Shown here: piece after piece, positions 23,924 to 33,274 of the stretch
Position numbering within the stretch: the stretch's first letter is position 1
Layout: every line of letters starts with the position of its first letter
Assembly: GCA_021776595.1 (NCBI GenBank)
Contig: JAJFFP010000076.1
Location: forward strand, 1-33,274
Direction of reading: 5' to 3'
Length of the DNA: 33,274 nucleotides
Source: Robiginitomaculum sp.
GTDB taxonomy: Bacteria > Pseudomonadota > Alphaproteobacteria > Caulobacterales > Maricaulaceae
Notes under the pieces: model-generated
Told to the model about the DNA's origin: nothing
Database searches by the model: none
Seen by the model: only the letters and a program-made list of their open reading frames with translations
Translations under genes and position numbers: made by a program

Positions 23924-24563
23924 CTTGTATGTCGTGCTGTCTAGCCCACTGAGAAATATTGCTTCTGATCTCTTCCAAGGATTGTTTTATCTGCTGGACA
24001 TTTTCATCCGTCAGGTGTCTTGAAAAACTGGGGTGTTCTACTGCTAGGTGCTCAATAACTTTTGAAATATTCGATATGATACGTGGCATACCTGACAGTT
24101 CAATTGACCACCCCAATTCCCCAAAATGCACAAATTGATCTCGAAAACCACTTAAGGTTTTTATGTCCAATTTTGATTGTTCTGCAATAATCAAGGTATA
24201 TGGACAAGGGAGAAACTCAGGGTCCATAGTTTTCTTAAAAAGCTCAGGAAAGTAGTCAATACTATTCTGAACGAGTCGCGACCATGCTTCTGCATCATCG
24301 CTATTTTCGTTTAACAATTCTAGGCGTTTTTTTGCTTTTTTCTTTTTAAGAATCGAAATCCCATGCGCATCATAACCATCAAGTGCACAAATAAAAGTGA
24401 TATGGATAGTCTGGTGCAAAGAGATTATGAGCCATTTCCATTTTCTTATATCCTCGATGAGACATTTAGAGAGAAAGGCAGAATGTTCAATTGAGTCAAT
24501 TAGTTCTTGATGTTCGTCCGTTCTGAACCAAATACCTTCTGTGGTTTTCCCGTCCTCATCCAT
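23898..24563 (-). CDS. HEPN-like hypothetical protein next to gyrB
   Basis: A 221-residue helical protein. The segment F-R141-D-Q-F-V-H146-F fits the R-x4-6-H motif of HEPN-type RNases, and a helical stretch with W-K-W-L-I-I-S-L-H precedes it; assignment to HEPN is tentative. The ATG at 24563 has GAGGG 4 nt upstream, and the gene starts 8 bp after the gyrB stop on the same strand, so it is probably read through from gyrB. Its last residues (Q-D-G-S-R-P-S-P-G) are encoded by an intergenic hairpin repeat, so the original C terminus was replaced. Confidence 0.6.
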   Translation of the reverse strand: MDEDGKTTEGIWFRTDEHQELIDSIEHSAFLSKCLIEDIRKWKWLIISLHQTIHITFICALDGYDAHGISILKKKKAKKRLELLNENSDDAEAWSRLVQNSIDYFPELFKKTMDPEFLPCPYTLIIAEQSKLDIKTLSGFRDQFVHFGELGWSIELSGMPRIISNISKVIEHLAVEHPSFSRHLTDENVQQIKQSLEEIRSNISQWARQHDIQDGSRPSPG

Positions 24564-24571
24564 CACACCCT

Positions 24572-27235
<2,664 letters not shown>

Positions 27236-28354
27236 TTATTCCACTGCCCTTGCGGTGCCCTCTGCGACCTCAAAACACTGCCCCCGATCCCCGAACGCCT
27301 CAAATAAATGTTGGTCGGTACCGGTCAGCCAACCCTGGCCTTGCATGGCGCAAACCTCGTCAATCAGGGCGGCGCGGCGGTTTGCATCCAGATGGGCACA
27401 AGCCTCGTCCAGCAAGACCAGCGGGGCGGGGGTGTTGTCCTTGGCTGCCACCGCGCGGGCATGGGCGAGGGTCAGGCCGATCAGCATGGCTTTTTGCTCA
27501 CCGGTGGAGGAAAGCGCCGCCGGCATGGCTTTGGCCCGCCACAATACATGCAAATTGGCCCGGTGTGGACCGCTTAAACATCGCCCGGCGGCCCCATCAC
27601 GATGGCGCCCTCTGGAAAAACCTTGCACCAGAGCATCCAACAGGTCCGGCGCAGTGACTTCCGGCGCATCCTCATAGAGCGCTTCAAGGTGCAGATCAGC
27701 CTGCGGGAATGCACTTTGTGCGCGTGCATTGATCTGCTCTTGCAAATGCGCCAACGCATCGGCTCTGGCGCACATGATCTTTACCCCGGCTTCGGCCATC
27801 TGTTGCTCGCAGGCTTGCAGCCAGGCAGGGTCCGCACCGCCTTCATCCAAAAGCCGTTGGCGGTCGCGCATGGCGCGCTCATAAGCCGTGGCATTGCGTC
27901 CGTGTTCGGGGTGCAGGCTGAGCACCAGACGATCAAAAAACCGCAGACGCGCGCCGCGTGGCCCGGCAAACAAACGATCCTGCGCCGGGGTTAGCCAGAC
28001 CAGACGCAAAAGATCGGCCAACGCCGAAGGCCGGGCGTTTTGCCCATCTATGCGCACCCGTCGGCTACGCTTTTGCGGATCAAGCCCTGTGCCAAGCGCA
28101 AACGGATCATCCTCGTCGTGCTTTAGCTGTGCGTGAACCCCCCAGGCACCGCTTGCACAGCCATGGCGCACCGGGGCATCCAGCGCGGCGCGGCGCATCC
28201 CCCGGCCCGGCGCCAGAAAAGATATAGCTTCCAGAATATTGGTTTTACCGGCACCATTGGCACCAAACAAAACAACCGGGCGTTCATCCAGCGTCAGCGC
28301 CAACGCCGCATAGGAGCGAAAATCCTGTAATTGAAGGGCCGTTAGCGCGCTCAC
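27236..28354 (-). CDS. recF: DNA repair/replication protein RecF
   Basis: A 372-residue SMC-like ATPase that loads RecA at gaps. Walker A is G-A-N-G-A-G-K-T-N (31-39), Walker B is L-V-L-L-D-E-A-C-A-H-L-D near 315, and the signature-like L-S-G-P-H-R-A-N-L lies between them. The start is GTG, overlapping the dnaN stop as GTGA at 28351-28354, so the two are translationally coupled. Confidence 0.95.
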   Translation of the reverse strand: MSALTALQLQDFRSYAALALTLDERPVVLFGANGAGKTNILEAISFLAPGRGMRRAALDAPVRHGCASGAWGVHAQLKHDEDDPFALGTGLDPQKRSRRVRIDGQNARPSALADLLRLVWLTPAQDRLFAGPRGARLRFFDRLVLSLHPEHGRNATAYERAMRDRQRLLDEGGADPAWLQACEQQMAEAGVKIMCARADALAHLQEQINARAQSAFPQADLHLEALYEDAPEVTAPDLLDALVQGFSRGRHRDGAAGRCLSGPHRANLHVLWRAKAMPAALSSTGEQKAMLIGLTLAHARAVAAKDNTPAPLVLLDEACAHLDANRRAALIDEVCAMQGQGWLTGTDQHLFEAFGDRGQCFEVAEGTARAVE

Positions 28355-29466
28355 ACCCGAAGCGGCATCAACACATAAAGCGCCCCGGTATCCCCATCAT
28401 CCTCAACCAGTGATGGAGAGGCGCTGTCTGCAAAACGAAAGACCGCATCATCAGTTTCAATCTGGCCCAATATGTCCAGAAGATAACGGGCATTAAAACC
28501 AATCTCCATTGGCTCGGCGTCATAATCCACCGAAAGCTCCTCGACCGCCAGCCCTGCTTCGGGGTTGTTGACGGTCAGTGTCAGGGTGTCCGCCTCAAGG
28601 GTCATTTTTACCGAACGGGACTTTTCCGCTGATATGGTTGCCACCCGATCCACGGCAGCGGCAAACACATCGCACTCAATTTTAAGGGTGTGCTCATTTT
28701 TGCGCGGGATAACCCGCTCATATTCAGGAAACGAGCCGTCAATCAGCTTGGAAGTCAAGGTGGCCGCGCCAATGGCAAAGCGAATTTTAGCCTCCGAGAC
28801 GCCGACCATGATCTCCGCATCCACGCCATCCAGCAGGCGGCGCACTTCCTGCACCGTTTTACGGGGAATAATAATGCCGCTCATGCCAGCGGCACCATCA
28901 GGCAGAGGTATCTCCGCCAGCGCCAGGCGGTGCCCGTCTGTGGCGACGGAGCGTAAATGTGCACTGTCGCCATCTACGGCGTGAAGGTGGATGCCATTCA
29001 GGTAATAGCGGGTTTCTTCGGTTGATACGGCAAAGCGGGTTTTATCAATCAGCTTGACCAGGTCCGCGCTGTGCACATTAAACGTATGGCTGAGGCCATC
29101 GGCACTAAGCACCGGAAATTCATCTTCCGGCAATGAGGGCAAGGAAAAGCGTGAACGACCTGCATGGATCATCAGACGCGGATCATCCGCAGATTTGACC
29201 AGTTCCACTTCCGCGCCTTCGGGCAATTTACGCACAATTTCATAAAAGGTATGTGCCGGGGCAGTGACGGAACCATCTTCGGTAATTTGCGCGCCAATAC
29301 TTTCCACAATCTCAATATCCAGATCGGTCGCGGTGAAGCTAAGCTGATCACCGGCAGCGCGGATCAGAACATTGGAAAGGATGGGAATGGTATTGCGCCG
29401 CTCGACCACGCTTTGCACATGGCTAAGGGCTTTGAGAAGATCGGCGCGTTCAATGGTCAGTTTCAT
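28351..29466 (-). CDS. dnaN: DNA polymerase III sliding clamp (beta subunit)
   Basis: A 371-residue clamp with the three-domain layout. It begins M-K-L-T-I-E-R-A-D-L-L-K-A-L-S-H-V-Q and ends with the peptide-binding tail A-L-Y-V-L-M-P-L-R-V. The ATG at 29466 is chosen because this N terminus is universal in DnaN; the longer in-frame start at 29532 adds 22 residues with no homology. It is followed by recF with a 4-nt overlap. Confidence 0.96.
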   Translation of the reverse strand: MKLTIERADLLKALSHVQSVVERRNTIPILSNVLIRAAGDQLSFTATDLDIEIVESIGAQITEDGSVTAPAHTFYEIVRKLPEGAEVELVKSADDPRLMIHAGRSRFSLPSLPEDEFPVLSADGLSHTFNVHSADLVKLIDKTRFAVSTEETRYYLNGIHLHAVDGDSAHLRSVATDGHRLALAEIPLPDGAAGMSGIIIPRKTVQEVRRLLDGVDAEIMVGVSEAKIRFAIGAATLTSKLIDGSFPEYERVIPRKNEHTLKIECDVFAAAVDRVATISAEKSRSVKMTLEADTLTLTVNNPEAGLAVEELSVDYDAEPMEIGFNARYLLDILGQIETDDAVFRFADSASPSLVEDDGDTGALYVLMPLRV

Positions 29467-29559
29467 AATGCTGGCGAATCCCATAAGGGCCAAAGGGATG
29501 TAATTTTTACCAAGAAGCGGGGGGCTGTCCACCCCTCACTCGCCCCAACTGCGATCAAT

Positions 29560-30960
29560 TCAGTCTGTGCCTAGCAGTAATTTACGGCGTATGGCTTTGA
29601 CATCACTGGCCAGGGCCGGTTCAGTCGCAATCAAAAGGGCGATTTGTTTTTCCGCATGAATGACGGTGGCGTGGTCACGTCCGTCAAAGCGGCCGCCAAT
29701 CATGGGCAAAGAACAGGTGGTCATATGCTTGGCCAGATACATGGCGACCTGACGCGGACGCACAATATTGCGGGTGCGGCGGCGCGAAAGCAATTGCTCG
29801 GTCGTCAGATCATAATTAGCGGCAACCGCCTGTTGAATTTGTGCAATACTAACCTTTCTTGACGGATCACGCATAATGTCCCCCAGTATTTCCCGGCATC
29901 GATCCATAGTAACGGCTTGCCCGATCAGCGCCGTGCGGGCCAGCAGAGTATTCAAGGCACCGATCAGTTCGCGCGGATTAGTGCATATTTCTTCGGCGAT
30001 CATGTCCAGAACTTCGCCGGGAATGGCCAGGCCGTGATACTCCCGTGCCAGCAGGGCCACGCGGCGTTCAAGAATTTGCCGGCGAAGCACCAGGCTGGAC
30101 TGGCCAATTTCGCATACTGTGCCGCCGGTAATGCGTGAACGCAATCGCGGGTCCAGCCCTGACAGTTCACCAGGTGCGTTATCCGCACTAAGCACGATTT
30201 GCGCGCCAGCAGAGGCAAGCGCACTCAAAGTGTGGAAAAATTCATCCTGACTGGCGTTCTTGCCGGTCATGAATTGCAGATCATCCAGCAGCAACAAATC
30301 CAGCGCCCGCATTTTTGCCTTGAAGGCATGGGTCTTTTTTGCCTGCATGGAAGATACAAAATCATAGACAAATTCTTCGGCGGTCAAAAAGCGCACTCTT
30401 TTATCCGCCTGCGTCCATAACGGGCTTTGGGCGATCGCGCGCATCAGATGGGTTTTGCCCACGCCATAGCCACCATGCACATAGAACGGATTGAAACCGG
30501 CGGTATTACCCTGACTGATCTGACGGGCTACCGCAAACGCCACCTCGTTAGAGGCATCGCTGACAAAATCATCAAAGCAGGTGCTGGTCCCTTGAAGGGT
30601 ATTACCAGGTGCTGCAGGCTGACTGGTTGCCGTTACCGTATCATTTTTTTCTGTTGTAGCGGTGGTCGCTTCAGTGGCCAGTTTGGCATCAATAGTCTTG
30701 ATAAATACGGCCCGGTTATGCGGATCAAAAATTTGCCAGGCACGGGTCAGTTTGCGACCCAGATTTTCTTTTACCCAGTCACGGCAAAACGCATTGGGTG
30801 CCGCAATATGTGCCATGCTTTTATCGACCTCTACCAGATGAAGTGGTTTCACCCAGGAGGCGAATTTCTCTACGCCGATTTCTTTTTGTAAATGCTGGCA
30901 GGTCTTGCCCCACAGGATTTGTGGCGGGGGCGTTTGCGCATCATAATGCTGTTCACTCAA
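29560..30960 (-). CDS. dnaA: Chromosomal replication initiator DnaA
   Basis: A 466-residue initiator ATPase. Domain I (I-L-W-G-K-T-C-Q-H-L) is followed by a short linker. Domain III has Walker A G-G-Y-G-V-G-K-T-H and Walker B L-L-L-L-D-D-L-Q-F-M. Domain IV ends with the DNA-binding signature (R-P-R-Q-V-A-M-Y-L..D-H-A-T-V-I-H-A). The TTG at 30960 has GGGAGG 8 nt upstream and gives M-S-E-Q, as in related DnaA proteins. The in-frame GTG at 31017 has no ribosome site. A TTG start would lower initiator synthesis. Confidence 0.94.
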   Translation of the reverse strand: MSEQHYDAQTPPPQILWGKTCQHLQKEIGVEKFASWVKPLHLVEVDKSMAHIAAPNAFCRDWVKENLGRKLTRAWQIFDPHNRAVFIKTIDAKLATEATTATTEKNDTVTATSQPAAPGNTLQGTSTCFDDFVSDASNEVAFAVARQISQGNTAGFNPFYVHGGYGVGKTHLMRAIAQSPLWTQADKRVRFLTAEEFVYDFVSSMQAKKTHAFKAKMRALDLLLLDDLQFMTGKNASQDEFFHTLSALASAGAQIVLSADNAPGELSGLDPRLRSRITGGTVCEIGQSSLVLRRQILERRVALLAREYHGLAIPGEVLDMIAEEICTNPRELIGALNTLLARTALIGQAVTMDRCREILGDIMRDPSRKVSIAQIQQAVAANYDLTTEQLLSRRRTRNIVRPRQVAMYLAKHMTTCSLPMIGGRFDGRDHATVIHAEKQIALLIATEPALASDVKAIRRKLLLGTD

Positions 30961-31559
30961 CGTCGATACCTCCCCTGCGCCCAGCTGGGCTACCTCAATC
31001 CATTCACCACGCGGCACTTGTGTGCCATCCCATTGTTTTTATGAACAAAAACCCCCATTCACTTACAGATATATATGCAAGTGCAGCACTCAAAACTCTT
31101 GGAATTGCTGTTGTCCAGACCGACCAAATTAATCATGAATTGCATCACGTCAACAACTCAAAACTGCTGATTCGCTGCATCTTGACGCTTGACAATGGTT
31201 AACCCATTGAAGGGAACTGGTTTGCCCGTTTGAAAAAAAAATTATTTTTTTTTGATTGACATAAAACCGTAACAGTGCATCCGGAAATATGACGACAAAG
31301 CGGACAAAAAACAGGTTCGGCAGTCCCGGATTTATCTCAAATCAACGGCTTTCATACCCACTGGTTTATGAGCATATGAACGCCACCAACAAAGCCCGGC
31401 TGACAGGGGGGAGGTGATTCCACAATTGATGGCCCACTGGTCTCTTTGTAAGAAGTAAAACCACTTACTTGGCTATCGCCTGTTTGAGGGCATTTCCAGT
31501 TAGCCCTACCGGCTATCGCCTGTTTGAGGGCATTTCCAGTAAGCCCTATCGGCTATCGC
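30961..31559. other. dnaA-rpsT intergenic region
   Basis: About 600 bp with an A/T-only tract at about 31232-31256 and, at its right end, the 40-bp tandem repeats listed separately. No perfect DnaA box (TTATCCACA) is seen on either strand; the nearest are TTATGAACA-like sites near 31039 and 31366. The dnaA promoter must be here. Whether it holds the origin is open, because Alphaproteobacteria often have oriC elsewhere. Confidence 0.4.
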
Positions 31560-31576
31560 CTATTTGAGGGCTTTAA
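31471..31576 (-). repeat. 40-bp tandem repeat derived from the rpsT 3' end
   Basis: Units at 31471-31510, 31511-31550 and 31551-31576 (partial) share GGCTATCGCCTGTTTGAGGG. The third unit contains the last codons and stop of rpsT, so the array appears to have grown from the end of that gene. The two complete units differ at 2 positions. A stem-forming GGGCT/AGCCC lies in each unit. Confidence 0.8.
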
Positions 31577-31823
31577 CCTGGCGGCTGAGGCGTGAGATTT
31601 TCCGAGCAGCGGTGTTCTTGTGAAAAACGCCTTTGCCGGCAGCGCGCATCAGTTCTGGTTCAGCAGCTTTTAAGGCTGCGCTGGCGGCGGTGGCATCACC
31701 AGCGGCCACGGCTTCTTCTACTTTACGCAAAAACGTGCGCACCCGTGAACGCCGTGCGGTGTTGACGGCAGTGCGGCGGGCGATTTGTCTGACGGCGCGT
31801 TTAGCAGAAGTCGTATTAGCCAT
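31560..31823 (-). CDS. rpsT: 30S ribosomal protein S20
   Basis: An 87-residue, very basic, helical protein starting [13 protein letters not shown] and ending [14 protein letters not shown]. It is the primary 16S rRNA-binding S20. Its place between a crotonase gene and dnaA is the usual order in many Alphaproteobacteria. Confidence 0.95.
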   Translation of the reverse strand: MANTTSAKRAVRQIARRTAVNTARRSRVRTFLRKVEEAVAAGDATAASAALKAAEPELMRAAGKGVFHKNTAARKISRLSRQVKALK

Positions 31824-31942
31824 TTTAATTTCCGTAAATTCTGGTTACGCCCCATGGCGCATACCTTGATCCAAGGCGAGGGCGTATAGCCTTGGGTGGT
31901 GCGAAGGTCAACACTCTTTGGTGTGTCAAGGTGATGAAAACC

Positions 31943-32719
31943 TCAGCGGTTCTTGAAATGCGGTGTGCGCTTTTCCACAAAGGCCGCCATACCCTCTTTT
32001 TGATCTTCCAGCGTAAACTGCGATTGAAATACCCGGCGCTCAAAGCGTATGCCCTGGGCCAGGGTGGTTTCATAGGCTGTATTAATCGATTCTTTGGTCA
32101 TCATGGCCACCGGCAAGGACTTGTCGGCAATGCTGGCGGCGGTTTTCATGACTTCTTCAATCAGATCATCAACCGGCACTATGCGGCTGACCAGGCCGGC
32201 ACGTTCTGCCTCGGCGGCATCCATCATGCGCCCGGTCAGGCATAATTCCATGGCTTTGGCTTTGCCAATAAAACGGGGCAGTCGCTGGGTGCCACCGGCC
32301 CCTGGCATAACTCCAAGATTAATTTCCGGCTGGCCGAATTTGGCGTTTTCAGCGGCAATAATGAAATCACACATCATGGCTATCTCACAGCCACCACCAA
32401 GCGCGTATCCTGAAACCGCCGCAATGATGGGCTTGCTGAAACGCGAAACTGCCTCCCAGGTTTTGGCAAAAGGGTCGTGCATATAAAGGTCTACATAGGT
32501 GCCCGCTTGCAGCTCTTTAATGTCTGCTCCGGCGGCAAAGGCCTTTTTTGATCCGGTCACGACCACACAGCCAATGTTTTCATTGTCCTGAAAGTCGGCA
32601 AGCACTTGCGCCAGTTCTTCAGTAAGCTGGGCGCAGAGTGCATTCAGTGCTTCGGGGCGATTAAGGGTAATCAGGCCCACCCGGCCTTCTGTGCTGACCT
32701 GCAATGTCTCAAATGCCAT
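31943..32719 (-). CDS. Enoyl-CoA hydratase (crotonase family)
   Basis: A 258-residue crotonase. A-F-A-A-G-A-D-I-K-E-L (about 62-72) forms part of the oxyanion hole. The two catalytic glutamates are in G-G-G-C-E-I-A-M (about 112) and F-G-Q-P-E-I-N-L-G (about 132), so short-chain enoyl-CoA hydration is likely. The ATG at 32719 has GGAG 8 nt upstream; the longer in-frame start at 32791 adds 24 residues without homology. Confidence 0.93.
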   Translation of the reverse strand: MAFETLQVSTEGRVGLITLNRPEALNALCAQLTEELAQVLADFQDNENIGCVVVTGSKKAFAAGADIKELQAGTYVDLYMHDPFAKTWEAVSRFSKPIIAAVSGYALGGGCEIAMMCDFIIAAENAKFGQPEINLGVMPGAGGTQRLPRFIGKAKAMELCLTGRMMDAAEAERAGLVSRIVPVDDLIEEVMKTAASIADKSLPVAMMTKESINTAYETTLAQGIRFERRVFQSQFTLEDQKEGMAAFVEKRTPHFKNR

Positions 32720-32791
32720 GTTTCTGGCTCCGCTTGCGTTCCAAAGGATAAATGCGGGCGCTGGCATAGCGCACCAGAACGCGCCCGTCAC

Positions 32792-33037
32792 CCTTTCGCT
32801 GCACAGCTTTCATCATTTAGCCATGTATGCAGAACAAACGTATATTTAACTTATGCTCCCTGCCTCTTCGCAAAAACACCCGCCAAAACTGCAGGGGCGC
32901 GAGGGTTCTTTCTTGCTTAAAGGCGTCAAAAGACTTTTGCAATACACCTTATTTCCTGCACCTTTTTTCCTGTACGTTTTCCCCCTTTGGCAAAAAACCT
33001 CCCCTTGGGAAAGCAATCTTCTGAACCGGCAAGGGCC
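32792..33037. other. Intergenic region before the right-hand IS copy
   Basis: No gene, repeat or clear signal is seen between the crotonase gene and the IS end. Confidence 0.4.
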
Positions 33038-33274
33038 CTAGGTCCTGTTGACATTCAGCTTGCCCATTTCCATGCGGCAACGAGATTTAGGAAGCCTGCA
33101 TAATTTCTAGCGAGCTTGTCGTAGCGCGTGGCTATACGGCGGAAGTGTTTGATTTTACCGAAGAAACGCTCGATCAGATTGCGTTCCTGATAGAGTTCTT
33201 TATCCAGATGTCGCCATTGGGCAGTCGTCTTGCGCCTTGGAATGACCGGGATCGCGCCACAGCGCTTGACGGCG
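33038..33274 (-). mobile_element. IS5-family (IS427-like) insertion sequence, 3' end, second copy
   Basis: Same element as at 1-142, in inverse orientation, with the terminal GGTCCTGTTGAC at 33041-33052 next to CTA. It is cut by the window edge. Confidence 0.85.
33055..33273 (-). CDS. IS5-family transposase, C-terminal fragment (cut by window edge)
   Basis: Seventy-two residues, ending with the same L-I-E-R-F-F-G-K-I-K-H-F-R-R-I-A-T-R-Y-D block as the left copy and extending further upstream (A-I-P-V-I-P-R-R-K, then W-R-H-L-D-K-E-L-Y). The third catalytic acid is the E of N-L-I-E-R. The reading frame is open to the window edge. Confidence 0.88.
   Translation of the reverse strand, partial: AVKRCGAIPVIPRRKTTAQWRHLDKELYQERNLIERFFGKIKHFRRIATRYDKLARNYAGFLNLVAAWKWAS

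Noticed and set aside
30961-31470. oriC with DnaA boxes upstream of dnaA
   Set aside because: No perfect or one-mismatch DnaA box cluster could be found by eye; the AT tract alone is not enough.
31471-31576. CRISPR array near rpsT
   Set aside because: The 40-bp units are contiguous near-identical tandem repeats without spacers and derive from the rpsT 3' end.

Overview
The window is a piece of an alphaproteobacterial chromosome of moderate GC content. The strongest sign is the minus-strand block crotonase - rpsT - dnaA - dnaN - recF - gyrB (24572-32719), the classic gene order around dnaA in many Alphaproteobacteria. Both window edges lie inside copies of the same IS5-family (IS427-like) transposase gene, in opposite orientation, so the window may be a whole contig that ends in a repeat.

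The left third (about 260-13200) is mostly housekeeping and accessory metabolism. It holds an M14 carboxypeptidase, a two-gene AAA ATPase + RloB-like locus (RloAB/AbiL type, probably phage defence), and a secreted M28 peptidase. Next is a four-gene bufferin operon (DUF2282 precursor, DUF692 MNIO enzyme, DUF2063 partner, DoxX protein) with a terminator-like hairpin between precursor and enzyme genes. A SpoIIAA-like protein, mnmA, a sulfide:quinone oxidoreductase, a dodecin-like protein, a thiolase and a secreted alpha/beta hydrolase follow.

The centre (13455-23575) is the main discovery: a 10.1-kb self-synthesising transposon of the casposon type. It is bounded by 30-bp terminal inverted repeats (28/30 identical) and a perfect 19-bp direct repeat (target-site duplication). 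It encodes a Cas1 integrase (casposase) with its catalytic residues, a family B DNA polymerase with all exonuclease and polymerase motifs, an HNH endonuclease whose stop overlaps the polymerase start as ATGA, and two DNA-binding proteins, one on each side of a divergent regulatory region. No cas2 or CRISPR array is present. The flanks of the element carry cargo: a class III nucleotide-cyclase-like protein paired with a single-span membrane protein (Pycsar-like arrangement), a SIR2-like protein, a small membrane protein, and a scrambled IS3 remnant.

The right part holds a cluster of hairpin repeats, a HEPN-like gene directly downstream of gyrB, the dnaA-gyrB block, a 40-bp tandem repeat behind rpsT, and an enoyl-CoA hydratase. 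The casposon therefore sits about 1 kb beyond gyrB, and two or three candidate defence loci (RloAB, the casposon cargo, the HEPN-like gene) lie within 25 kb of each other.
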